Below, piece by piece: positions 20,730 to 31,329 of a stretch of 64,000 nucleotides of DNA. The position numbers were made by a program, and so were the translations under genes. The first letter of the stretch is position 1. Each line of letters begins with the position of its first letter. Location of the stretch: positions 29,226,001 to 29,290,000 of the forward strand of contig CP136893.1 of NCBI GenBank assembly GCA_034359265.1. The letters run 5' to 3'. The notes under the pieces are model-generated. The model did no database searches. It was given only the letters and a program-made list of their open reading frames with translations, and had not been told where the DNA came from. This DNA is from Canna indica (taxonomy: Eukaryota > Streptophyta > Magnoliopsida > Zingiberales > Cannaceae).

Positions 20730-20804
20730 AACTTAGTCACTCGTCGCAAACGTCATCACTAATAATTGTTTTATTTTGGTGCTGCATCTACGCCCTCTGC
20801 CTCG

Positions 20805-21480
20805 ACCCATTCCGAGTAAAACCTTACTCGCCCCACAATGGTTGAAACCCAGAGCCAGACAAACACACACACAGGCAATAGCCTAGCGGCACTGCGTCCT
20901 CGCTACCTGAAGACGCTGAAACAGTGAGGAGTGACTCTCCCGCACTAACCAATCCCCCACTACAAGCATCCCAACATCGAATAAACGCTTGAGGCGGAGA
21001 ACAAACGGTTAGCAACCCAGGTCGAGATGCTGACGTGGTCTCGAGAACAACACCCAGCCGATTATAACAGTTCGTTGCTCAAATCATGAAGAAAGCAATC
21101 ACTCGAAGAGAAGGAAGCTAATTTCGTCCTCTAAGATGAGGTCTCTAGCACGCCTCGCCTAAGAGAGGGGAAAGATCCTAGAGTCATAAAGGTTGCTAAT
21201 CCTCTTCTTGTTGATTCGGGACCCTTCGCTGAAACACATCACGGCGGCATGCCTTTCGCCCAGATTTAGGTTGCTGACCACGTTGAAACCCTATGATGGA
21301 ATGGGTGACCTGACTATTCATCTGACGATATTTAGATCCATAATGCTTCTCAATGGACCGACTGACCCCGTCCTCTGCAAAGCCTTCCCAACCTTCGTGG
21401 AAAAAAGTCGCACTTTTGTAGTTCTCCTCTCTTCCACCCGGATCCATCTGCTCCTTTGCAGAACTTTTCGAGATTCATTA
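20805..21480 (+). pseudogene. Tat-type gypsy gag fragment
   Basis: Homologous to 51205-51800 of the Tat array: shared AACAAACG..GCGGAGAAC, the block GAGATGCTGACG, and a coding block TTLKPYDGMGD that matches TTLKSYDGMGD at 51.63 kb. Many frame breaks. No LTR attached. Confidence 0.75.
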
Positions 21481-22415
21481 GAGACTAAAACTAGTAATCA
21501 TAATAGTGAAGAAAATTCGGAGAAGGGATCGAGAAATCATTCTACCCCTAATGTATGCGGACTCCAGTCGTAGCCACCTTCATTTCGCCAACTTCCACCA
21601 GATCTACTATATATTTTGAAATCAAAGAAATCAGCTACTAGTTATAACGACATCGCGTTCTACCGAACTAAGTATCGATGGTACCATAACTCACACTATG
21701 TAACTCTTATTTCTCTCTCGTTATCTATATCTCACTCATTCTTAAATCGCAGTCAAATTGCAATAGAATTGCAATTGTACAATTCGAGCAAAATAGCAGC
21801 AAAATTGTTGGACACTATTTATGTTTGGTGCAATGTTAAATTCAGGACGTGTTGCTGACGTCACAAGTCTTGATTTGCATGTGCTGAGGTGTCCAAGTCA
21901 TCATTCTCAATCATTAGTCACGTTAACTACGTTATGCCTCTACTAACGTCGTTTACTTATAGAGTCATTTTTGTACACAATTTCATTGTGTAAGGAATAT
22001 TTTTTATCAAAAAAATATTATAGACATTTTAGTACCCATGAGAGAATCTTATGAGCATTTTAGTACCCGTGAGAAAACGTTAGAGGTATTTTAGTATCTT
22101 TTTTCAAAAAAAGCACATAAAAATTAGTGGTGGGACCCTCCTACTGACGTGTCAAATCTTGGTCTGCATGTATGTCACATGTCTAAATCATCAGTCCCAA
22201 TCATCAGTCATGTCAGCTCTGTTATTCCTTCATTAACATCATTTACCTATATGATCATTTTTGTACCCAATTCAATTACGTAAGAATTATTTTTTATTAA
22301 AAAAAAAATTAGAAACATTTAAGTAAAAATGTTATTAGCATTTAGTATCTTTTCCCTCATAAAATAGAAGTCGTCTGTCACAATCCCAACTCCTACAAAT
22401 ATCGAATCCAGCTAT
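21481..22415. repeat. Spacer with diverged direct repeats
   Basis: Two diverged copies of about 190 bp at roughly 21850-22040 and 22140-22330 share TGACGT..CAA, CATCAGT/CATTAGTCA, TTTGTAC, CAATTTCATT and a poly-T/A end. They may be ends of a low-copy transposon. No coding sequence is seen. Confidence 0.5.
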
Positions 22416-22529
22416 CAGTTATTAGAGTGGGACTTATATGGGCAGTCTGCCCATATAAGTCCCTATGGGCGGGATGATGAGATCGCGACACCTCATCCCG
22501 CTCGAATCTCAAAGCACTATCAACACCCT

Positions 22530-22745
22530 ACATCCTCTGCGCCTTTCTTCAGTCCGTCTCCGCCTCCGCCTCTCCCCACCCTTCCGTCGTCGCCTGGTGG
22601 CGCACCGTCCGCCTCTATACCGACCAAACCGGCGCCAATGTCTCCGCCACCATCCTCCTCGGCACCGAGCACTCCGACCGCCGCTACTCCCACGGCCGTG
22701 CCCTCACTCGCCTCGACATCCCATCTTCCCAACAGAGATCGCCGA
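22530..22745 (+). pseudogene. Captured EXORDIUM-like gene fragment in Pack-MULE 1
   Basis: One plus frame reads WWRTVRLYTDQTGANVS then LLGTEHSDRRYSHGRALTRL, which matches the plant EXORDIUM/PHI-1 family (apoplastic growth-related proteins) as I know it. It starts in the terminal repeat (SVSASASPHPSVVA) and ends near 22745. No signal peptide or complete domain. Confidence 0.7.
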
Positions 22746-22789
22746 CCTCTGCGAGGGTATCTATGTAGCGCTGGCTCCAAGCTCCTATG

Positions 22790-23110
22790 TCTCTCTTCCG
22801 TGGTTTCCCGCCTCCAAGCTCAGGCACCTTGAGCTCTACCTCATCGTTGCCGGCAGCCTCGCCTCCATCTCCATGGAGCTCGTCATCGGCCCCGAGAAGC
22901 ACCAGCCCTTTGACGACGACGACACCATCCCCTCCAACCACCTCCACAACTTCGAGCACGTCGCCATCTCCCTCACCCTCCTCATCTACGCCGCCTTCGC
23001 GACCGTCTTCGACCGCGTCAAGGCGCAGCTCCACGACGAGATGACCATGCTCCTCGGCGCTGCCGCCTTCGCGCAGCAGCTGCTCGTGTTCCACCTGCAC
23101 TCCTTCCGTC
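22790..23110 (+). pseudogene. Captured DUF716/TMEM45-like gene fragment in Pack-MULE 1
   Basis: The frame beginning at 22465 reads, in this part, KLRHLELYLIVAGSLAS, MELVIGPEKHQPFDDD, NHLHNFEHVAISLTLLIYA and LGAAAFAQQLLVFHLHS. This is the multi-spanning DUF716 (TMEM45-like) domain of plants. Only about 105 residues are present, with no N- or C-terminal ends. It lies in a different frame from the EXORDIUM-like piece upstream. Confidence 0.75.
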
Positions 23111-23265
23111 GCCACCAGGCGGCGACGAAAGGGTGCGGGGCGGCGGAGACGGGGTGAAGGAAGGCGCGGAGGATGTAGGGTGTTGATAGTGCTTTGAGAT
23201 TCGAGCGGGATGACGTGTCGTGATCTCATCATCCCGCCCATAGGGACTGCCCACTCCAGTTATTA

Positions 23266-23566
23266 AGCTTTTAAGTTTTATTTGGTTGACGTTACGATAT
23301 ATTATTTCACCGTTACGATATGAATTTTGTCATATTGAAGATGCAAGATCACTTCGGTAGACAGTTTCTACAAAATTATTGATGTGGGAATCGATGCAGA
23401 GTCACGTCTTCACATGTTTATGATTCTTTCCGACATTTCTTGATCAAGTTTTAAGGCTTTAACTTTCAGCAAGCATTTTGTGCCATGAAAGAACACCTTC
23501 GTCTTCCATGACTGCTTCTGTAGTTCTGTTCTTCATCGTGCGCAAGTGATCCCTTCATTGTTGATC
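23266..23566 (-). other. 3' flank of the ankyrin gene
   Basis: About 300 bp between the Pack-MULE and the ankyrin stop codon. It should contain the gene's 3' UTR. No other feature. Confidence 0.5.
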
Positions 23567-25368
23567 TCAAATCGCATACATATTCTTGTAATTCTCTTTG
23601 TCGAACAGTTCACCGTCGGATATTACGGAGATGGACAACGACCGTGACCGGCTCAGCGACGACTTTCTGATGCTTCTCAGCTTCTTGGCCTCGATCCGGT
23701 GCGCAATCACCCAGTAAAGCATCGTCCCTATTGTCGTAGCCAGCGTCACCGTTCCGATGATCGTCACTCCGATTGCTAGCCATCTCTCTGTGCGGCCGAC
23801 CACGATGAAAGAAAGAGCGAGAAACGCCACGCTGATGAGCACGCAGGCGATCCACATCAGCTTATTGATGATGGCCATCATCTGCTTCTTTGCCTTGCTC
23901 TCGATGACCACCACCGAGGTCTGCACCACCACGACGGCCAGCGATATGAAAAGCGCGACTGAGTCGAACACGAAGAAGATCATGAAAGGTGTTTGATGCG
24001 AGATGTTGGCCTCGCCCAACGTCAGCCCGGGGGCGAAGTTGTCGTAGTCGACGTACTGGCCGGGGACCGTGAAGATGGCCGCGAAAGCGACGGTGGCGAT
24101 GAGGACGGCGACGACAGTGTTGGAGTTGATAGCGTTGTTGAGGCCAGCTTCATGGAGCTTGTTGATTCGTTTGGCGATCCCCTGTACTCGTTTCCTCGTT
24201 TGCCGAGAGTGTTCGAGCTGGGAGTGGACCTCGTGCTTGATGTCGCTCACCGTTTGCTTTAGCTCGCGCGCGGGGTTTGAAACGGAAGGTCTGATGGTCC
24301 TTGCACTTTGCACGCCGAGCTGTTGGAGTACGGCAGCGGCCTCTCCGTTCCCCATCTTCTCGGCGGTGTCGAGCGCGGTCTCCCCTGACTTGTTTATGGC
24401 TTTGGTCTCGAGATCATTGAGCTCGAACAATATCTTAATGATCTGCAACAGGGCCGGGCATCGCAGGTGAAGACGATTTAATTCAGTCCTCGCAAAGTAG
24501 TAAGCAAGCAGTCAAATCAAATTCTTTACCTGGGAACGGCCTTTCCTTGCCGCAATGTGCAGTGCCGTGTTGCCCTTTGTGTCGACCAAGTTGAGCAGAG
24601 AAGGTTCAGATTGAAGTAGCACTTGTACCAAGTCCAGACTCGTTCCCTTCGCTGCCATATGAAGCGCAGTCTGGCCTTTCTTATCTATTCTGCTGGCGAT
24701 TCCAGGTTCTTTCGTTAGCAGAGCCCTCACCACCTCCAGGTGCCCATTTCTGGCTGCGGAATGCAGCGCGGTCTTCCCGTTGCTCTTAGCGATCAGCGCG
24801 AGGCTCTTATCGGCTTCTAAGAGGAGATTCACTACCTCGATGTGGCCTTGCGTTGCGGCGGTGTGGAGCGCGGTGGTGTTCGAGAAGTCCACGGTCAACG
24901 AAAGCTCTGGAAGAGCGTCGAGAAGCTGCTTCACAACATCTGGTGGATCGAGTAAATAAAAATGGGGGATCTTAATGCAAGAATATGACCAACAACGCGA
25001 ATTAACAAGAACAGTACTGTGACAGAATCAATACCTACATCCCCTTGCTTTGCAGAGATGTGCAAAGCATCGTATCCGTTCTTGGCCCTTATTCCAGCCA
25101 TTGCAGCATCATGATACTTGATCATCTCGTGCACCACATCCACATACCCATACTCGGCAGCAACAAACAAAGGAGTCTCTCCTGCTTGATTCTGCTTGCA
25201 CAGCATCTCATTTCGTTCCTCGTCGCCGGCTTTGGAAAGAATATCCTGCAGCAGTGCTAAATTCCCTGCCCTCGCAGCAGAATGCAGCTCAGTGTCGTCC
25301 CGTTTTCCGGTCAGCTGCTTCGTCATCTTTTTCCGGCGAAAGCTCTGCTGCCCGACCGAAGACTCCAT
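23567..25368 (-). CDS. Ankyrin-repeat transmembrane protein, ITN1/ACD6-like (PGG domain)
   Basis: Three exons on the minus strand with consensus borders: 25368-25035 (donor GTATTG), 24939-24530 (acceptor CACCAG, donor GTAAAG) and 24442-23567 (acceptor TTGCAG). Lengths 334, 410 and 876 nt sum to 540 codons with consistent phases, giving 539 residues. The N-terminal 300 residues hold about seven ankyrin repeats (DTELHSAARAGN, GETPLFVAAEYGY, ALHTAATQGHIEVV, TALHSAARNGHLEVV, TALHMAAKG, TALHIAARKG, GETALDTAEKMGN). A helical linker follows, then a PGG-type domain with about four membrane spans (TVVAVLIATVAFAAIFTVPG, FVFDSVALFISLAVVVV, LMWIACVLISVAFLALSFIV, LAIGVTIIGTVTLATTIG). The length and layout resemble Arabidopsis ITN1 (salt tolerance, ROS) and the ACD6 family (defence), acting at membranes. 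The gene looks intact. Confidence 0.92.
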
Positions 25369-25392
25369 CTTGTCGTCCTGGCAGACCTATTT

Positions 25393-25846
25393 TAGGGATC
25401 AAACCCTGGCTATTGAAACATGGGCATTGTGCAAAGGGGCAAATTTGCTGATCCTGCATAAAGAAGTAACATGGCATTGAGAACATAATTATGCACCTTT
25501 TTCCACCCCACACGGACTCGCTTCACCAATCCGATGCATCCTTCATGCATTACATTATTGGCGAAAAGAAAGGAACCAAACAAAAAGCAAGAGGGAAAGT
25601 AAATGTGCAGAAGTGGATCCCCACTTCCTAAAATCTTCCACATTTGCGCAACCTCCCGGCTGCCGCTGCCTTTTATTAAAAACAAGGAAAAGGAACAGAA
25701 GATGACCGCCACGATCTGATAAATTTTAGTGGCATTTTAGGAAGGCGAATAATCTTCAAACATAGTAGAAATCACAATAAATTCAAAGAAAGGGAAGAAG
25801 AAAGGACAGAGACCAATCAATAGATAAATAAAGGGTTTTCAAATAC
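25393..25846 (-). other. Candidate 5' UTR intron of the ankyrin gene
   Basis: On the minus strand, AGAG|GTATTT at 25847/25846 is a fair donor and a pyrimidine-poor TAG/CAG acceptor lies at about 25380-25393, just before the start codon. With a TATA box at 25921-25929 this gives a short non-coding first exon. Inferred only. Confidence 0.4.
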
Positions 25847-25920
25847 CTCTCAATGATCCGATCACCAAGTCAACATCATCCTGTTCCTTAAATGCAAGTA
25901 TGTATATATTCTCGTCGATT

Positions 25921-25929
25921 ATTTATATA
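25921..25929 (-). promoter_or_regulatory. TATA box of the ankyrin gene
   Basis: TATATAAAT on the minus strand, about 75 bp upstream of the candidate 5' UTR donor. Confidence 0.5.
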
Positions 25930-26850
25930 ACTATGATCAAAGGAATGAAGCAAGTGAAGCCATGGCAATGTAGCTTAGAATAAATGAATAAAAATCTATA
26001 CAAGTAAAAAAAGAAAAAGGAAAGGGATACAACGAGGGAATTAATAGATGATTGGTGCAGCCTTGCAGGATGCTGACGAAGAACGGAGGAGGATCGTTTA
26101 CTGGTCAACAGAATGAGCCCCGCTTGGCGAAGCCTATTTTTAGGGGACAGGATTAGTGGAAGCGCGTCTCGGCTCTGGATCGGACAGCTGAAGTTAAGTC
26201 GCCCGTGGAACCGTGGAGGAGAAACTAATTTTTCTGTCCCCGTGTCGACGTTACACGAATAACGTACCGCCCGTGCGCTTCTTCGGCGGCGTCAGACCAT
26301 TTGCTGGGTCCAGCTCAAGATAAACCAGGATGCAAGTAGGTGAGCGGGTAAAAAAGAAAGACGGACAGAACAATTGCTTCGACCCTGGTGCTCCACACGT
26401 GGAACTGGTCGCGCACCTGACACCGATATTCCGACAAGGAGAAGGATTTGGATTTATACACGTGCAAATTTTAATTAAACATTTTTTTCTTTTTTCTTTT
26501 GTTAGGAGAGAGTCGTTTATTAGAATCTCGAAATGGCCTGTGAACTGTCATTCTCTTTATTAGCTAAAATGTTCGTTTATAATTTTTCATCAATATACAG
26601 TTATACACTAGTATTTTGGATAATTTAATTAGTAATTAAGACAAAAATTTAAGTTTTTAAATATCACGATGAATTCTAGTTTTAGAACAAGATCCATATG
26701 ATTGTGATCATGTGTTGTAATGAAGTTACACCCACATAAAGTTCGCATGTGAAAGACTTATGTGTGCCTAGATTGTATCCTCGTTATAACACTTGCTAAA
26801 CTAGATAGGAGCCACTAACCTAACTCTTTAAGAGGATAATCACTTTACGG
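25930..26850. other. Ankyrin gene upstream region
   Basis: Upstream promoter sequence with a GC-richer zone at 26150-26420 and AT-rich DNA beyond. No ORF or recognisable element up to the LINE target site. Confidence 0.4.
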
Positions 26851-26865
26851 GCATTTATCATGATC

Positions 26866-28048
26866 TTTGTTTTTTTGAATCAAAGAAAATTTGTATTTTA
26901 TTCAAGAGTTATGAAGAGGATACAAGTGATAGGGAGAGAGAGGAACAATGAGAAAAAAACAAAAATAAGATACAACAAACCGAGAGCTTCAACGAAGCCA
27001 AGTCAAGAATTAGCTCAAAGAACAAAGGTTGGCCGAAGCCTCCGCGATGAGCTCAAAGGGAGATCTGGAATTGTTCTCAAAGATTCTCATATTCCTCTCG
27101 TGCCAAATCTTGGATCTCCAGGTCATCACAAGACGAAAACGCCTTTTCTTAGATGTTGGTTGTCGTGAAGGTGAGGATTCCCACGAAGTGTAGGCGATCG
27201 TGAAGATAGCATGTCTCGAAAATTGTAAGAAGATTCTTCATCCTTGTATAGTGAAAAAATAATCCCTGAAAAGATGAGAATGAGATTCGTCGAAGTTGCT
27301 GCACAGAGGGCAAGAAGCCGGAACTGTGACATTGTGTTTAATCAACCGGTCCCTCGTGGGAAGTCTTTTCTTTTCGATCAACCAATCATTCAAAGATAAG
27401 GCCGGAGGAAAGTTGTTTTGTCATAAGAAGGAAACCCGAGGGTCCGCCGTCCCTCTGAAAGTTAGAAGCCAGTATAGAGAGCTCATTGAGAAAATCTCAT
27501 CACTGTTCCACCTCCAACCATAACCGTCGAAGCTTGAGAAATGCAAAACAGGAACCAGATCTTCCGCCATTCTAGTTAAAAGGTGTGTGGGGGCCAAATA
27601 TCTGAACTGAATGGACCATCTGATAATTTCTCCAGAAGATGCCCTTGATTTCGCCTCATTGATTGTAACGTTCTGGTTAGAAGCCGCTGAGAATAGAGAA
27701 GGATATATACTGCTCATTCGCTCTCCGTTGAACCAAAGATCAAACCAAAATCGGAAAGAGGAGGTCTCTCCGACCTGGCAGATAAGAGATATCCTGAAAA
27801 TGTCGAAAATAATACAAATCCCCCTCTAGACATGGGAAAGACCCTAACGATCCGCGAGTCTCGTAATCTTGGGTACAACGCCAACAGAATCTCCCTCCAA
27901 GGCATGCCCTCAGGCTGGAGCAGCTTCCAAATCCATTTTCTCAGTCTTGCGAGGTTATGTGTAAGTCCAAAATCCCCAAGCCGCCCTCAAATCTGCTGCG
28001 AGTAAGGGCGTCCCAGCTGACTAAGCATTCTCCCCTAATGTCCTCTTC
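26866..28048 (-). other. LINE ORF2 C-terminal region and 3' UTR
   Basis: LINE sequence downstream of the RT with broken minus frames (for example 27717-27421). The last roughly 300 bp are AT-rich and end in the A-tail at 26866. Confidence 0.65.
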
Positions 28049-28603
28049 TTATCTCCCCATCCAAAAGAAAGTTCTCCTTCTTTTATCAGTCTGCTTTATA
28101 ACTGAGCCCGAATCCTTGTAGATCGAGAAGATATAAGAGACTTGGCTTGTAAGGATGCTATTCACAAGAGTTAGGCACCCGGCTCTAGAGAGAAGAGGCC
28201 CTTGCCAGGAAGCTAGCGATCGGTCCATTTTTGTGATAACCTTCATCCAATCCGTCTTCGTCAGACCGTCGGGTCGCAAGGGTAGACCCAAATAATCAAG
28301 CGGAAAAGAGCCAGTGGAGCAACCCAGTCTAAGTGCCGCGAAGTCCACCTTTGAAGTGTCCCCTCCTATGTGTATCACTTTGGTCTTCAGGAGGTTGAGC
28401 TTTAGCCCGGTGCACAGGTTGAAGCATTTTAGCAAATGACCAAAAGAGGATAGGCTGTCATCAGAAGCCTTACTGAAAAGAAGTAAATCATCCGCGAAGA
28501 GTATATGCGTTATCCCGCCACCCACAAACTGCCCGAGAGCGCCAGAAAGAAGACCCGAGGTAGTCGCCCGGGACACAAGTCTCAAAAACACATCAGTCAC
28601 CAA
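28049..28603 (-). pseudogene. LINE reverse transcriptase C-terminal part
   Basis: The minus frame holds the catalytic FADDLLLFSKAS box, then GLKLNLLKTKVIHIGGD and a thumb region (LDYLGLPL, MDRSLASWQG, SRAGCLTLVNSIL), typical of plant L1 ORF2. It is out of frame with 28933-29583. Confidence 0.85.
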
Positions 28604-28932
28604 TATGAATAGTAGAGGTGATAAGGGGTTACCTTGTCTAAGCCCTCTTTTGTGTTTGAATGTCCTGCCTTCGATACCATTGATAATGATGAAAGATTTC
28701 GTCGTTTGAAGAAGGTTCTGAATCCAAGAAATTCACCTAGGGGGGAAACCTCTAGCTCTGAGCAGCTGAATTATAAAAAGTCAGTTAATCGAATCAAACG
28801 TCTTTTCAAAGTCCACTTTGATGAGGCAGACATCCGGGTCATTATTACGACAACCCCACACTGTCTCTACGGCCATCATAAAATAGTCCAAAGTGCTGCG
28901 CCACCAGGTGAAGGCCCCCTACTTATTGTCAA

Positions 28933-29583
28933 TCAAGGCGGGCGCGCCAGACGATTAGCTAGGAGCTTGGAAAAGATCTTGATGATTCTATTCTCCAAGC
29001 TAATGGGTCTAAAACCACTCAGTTCGTTGGCACCCTGTGTTTTAGGAATGAGAACAATATTTGCTTTGTTGATACGAAACATGATACCCGAATCCGCCTG
29101 TATTTGGAGAAGGATGTCCAACACCTGGGTGCCAATGAAAGGCCAAAACTTCTTGTAGAATTCCATATTGATACCGTCTGGGCCCGGGGACTTGAAGTTT
29201 TTAGCCACTTTAATGACCTCAAACACCTCGGTCATAGTGAAAGGGTAGTCAAGACCGAGTAAGTTCATGTCGTGAGGCTCATAAATGCGATTCCACTTGA
29301 TTTGTAAGAGAGGTTTAATCTCCTTCCCTAGCAGAGTTGAATAATAATCTCTGAACGCAGATGCAATTCCCTCTCCATCAGAAATGAGGGTCCCTCCAAT
29401 GTTGATGGAAGATATCCAGTTGATCTTTCTGCGGTGGGAAGCACAAAGGTGGAAGAATCGAGTATTACGGTCCCCGTCTTTTAGCCATCTCTTTTTGGCC
29501 CTTTGACTGCAATAGGTACAGGTGTCTTTGTAGCAATTATCGAGAACCTCTTTAAATCTTTTGAGCTCAGCTAGCTCAGCCAT
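28933..29583 (-). pseudogene. LINE reverse transcriptase N-terminal part
   Basis: The minus frame contains KKRWLKDGDRNTRFFH, SPGPDGINMEFYKKFW and FRPISLENRIIKIFSKLLANRL, the standard start of plant L1 reverse transcriptases. A frameshift near 28930 separates it from the catalytic half. Confidence 0.88.
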
Positions 29584-29655
29584 AGTAATGGATCCGGTAT
29601 CTGCCTTAAAATTTAAAGCACCGATGAGGGTCTCGGTATCAACTCTGAGCTTAAA

Positions 29656-30448
29656 CTAGGAGGCGCGTTTGAGTTTGTCCCAATCCGAAATGATACGCCG
29701 GTGGGATTTCCAGAGAGAAAGCCATCTGTCCAACGACGAGCCCAGGGGGGAGGCTGTGGAAGGGGGGACCAGTCCAGCTTGGATGATATTAGGAAATTGG
29801 TCAACTTTCAACCACCCATTCTCGATACGAAAGGGTTTTTGCATAACATCTATTCGGGTGGAAGAATGCCAAAACAAGGGGTTGTGATAAGATAATCTCC
29901 TATTTCCCGAAGAGGCCACCGAAAGAGGAAAGAGAGTTGCGAAGTTGCCATTAATCAGAATCCGATCCAATTTCGCCAGAGTCGGAGGCTGTTGGTTATT
30001 AGTCCAAGAGTACGAATTTCCGAAAATGGGGAAGTCCAAGAGGCCAGTATCCGCAATTAGTTCTGAAAAGCTTCTCGAGACAGTTGTATCACCAACACAG
30101 TTCAGTCTCTCCCCATTGTGTAATGTAACATTAAAATCACCAGCGGCAATGATCGGCTCCGGATTGTTAGTAAAAATATGACGCAACTCCTGAAGAAAAG
30201 ATGCTCCGTGAGGACGATTCAGAGGCCCATAAACTCCAACCGCAAGAAAATTGAAGTAAGAGAGACGATGTTTGAGGAACAGTTGAATGGATCATTCCCC
30301 GATGATACGATTCGTACGATGCCAAATCGAAGGATCCCACACAACAAGGAGGCCACCCGAAAGACCAGAAGCATCAATAACACAGAAATTATCATTAGAA
30401 GCAAACCCCGACAACTGCATAACAATTCTTCTAGAGCAAGCATTCAAC
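29656..30448 (-). pseudogene. LINE endonuclease C-terminal part
   Basis: APE-type endonuclease features: VYGPLNRPHG near 30230, GDFNVT near 30130, NSYSWTNNQ near 30000. The usual SDH triad is read as SYH (RLSYHNPLFW) near 29895, so a catalytic Asp is lost. The piece ends at the CACTA insertion; the N-terminal part is at 40467-40588. Confidence 0.85.
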
Positions 30449-30451
30449 TTA
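30449..30451. repeat. CACTA target site duplication TTA (left)
   Basis: TTA is repeated at 40464-40466. Confidence 0.85.
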
Positions 30452-30467
30452 CACTACTAAAAAAATA

Positions 30468-30660
30468 GCTTTTGCGATAGCTCATTTGCGACGGCACAGG
30501 ATGCGGTCGCAGATGCGACGAGTCTGCGACCGCCGTCCATTGGGGTCGCAGATTGGCCAGGGTGGCGACGGCATTGCGACCGCCTTGAGTGCCATCGCAA
30601 CATGGCGACGGTTTGGCGACCGAGTTTGCGCGACCGCTTGAGCGGTCGCAAAGCCGTCAA
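30468..30660. repeat. CACTA left subterminal repeats
   Basis: About twelve copies of a GCGAC-centred motif (TTTGCGACGG, GTCGCAGA, TGGCGACGG, GCGACCG) in both orientations. Confidence 0.85.
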
Positions 30661-30684
30661 GTGCTAATTTTACTTAGCCCGCCC

Positions 30685-30860
30685 AATCTTTCTTTTCTTC
30701 CCCCCGCTCGATCACTCGATCGACCTAGCTCTCACTCGCCGCCGCCAATCTTTCTTTTCTTCCCCCCTCTCGATCACTCGCCGGACTACTCGATCACTTG
30801 GGACTACTGCACCCCACCGGACTACTCGATCACTCGATCACTTGGGACTGCTCGATCAGG
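30685..30860 (+). repeat. Direct repeats of CAATCTTTCTTTTCTTCC...CGATCACTCG
   Basis: Two copies of a pyrimidine-rich unit of about 60 bp (30689 and 30750), then shorter GACTACTCGATCAC repeats. Perhaps the CACTA leader region. No ORF. Confidence 0.6.
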
Positions 30861-30902
30861 AGTTTGTCGTCACTGACTTTTGCACCGTCGGTATTCCCTC
30901 GC

Positions 30903-30904
<2 letters not shown>

Positions 30905-30939
<35 letters not shown>
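30905..30939 (+). repeat. (TG)n microsatellite
   Basis: About 17 uninterrupted TG units inside the CACTA element. Confidence 0.95.
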
Positions 30940-30940
<1 letters not shown>

Positions 30941-31329
30941 TTGCATTTTATCCTGGAAATGCTAAGCCCTAAATCCATGCTAAACCGCCAGTTTAGAAGG
31001 TTTGTAAAATATAATGTATAAATTATTTTTGTTAAAAGATAAGTTGTGTTCATATTTTTCTTTCCGGTCCCTTGAGTAGGATCAAAATTGAAAAATCTTG
31101 TCGTTTTTGGAGGTACAATTTAAATACTTGTATATGTCTGGAAATAAAGCTGGCTTTATAAGGATGAAGAAAAGGTTATTTGAGCTTGAAAATTAATCTT
31201 GCGCTTATCTAAACTAAAACTAAACTTTCCTTCTCGCTTTTAGTTTGTTTTCAATGAATTGGCACCGAATATAGTAGAAAAATTGGAATACTTTCGTTAG
31301 AATCAGGTGCTTAAATCCTTACAGCATTC

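Larger units (their letters stand above)
22425..23256 (+). mobile_element. Pack-MULE 1 with 9-bp target duplication and two captured gene pieces
   Basis: The element begins GAGTGGG and ends CCCACTC and is flanked by the 9-bp duplication CAGTTATTA (22416-22424 and 23257-23265), as for Mutator-like elements. Terminal inverted repeats of about 110 bp share CTATGGGCGGGATGATGAG and CGAATCTCAAAGCACTATC. The left end has an extra 27-bp self-complementary insert after GAGTGGG. The GC-rich interior has no transposase and holds pieces of two host genes. Confidence 0.9.

Noticed and set aside
30905..30939. (TG)n run as a regulatory Z-DNA element
   Set aside because: A plain microsatellite with no other support.
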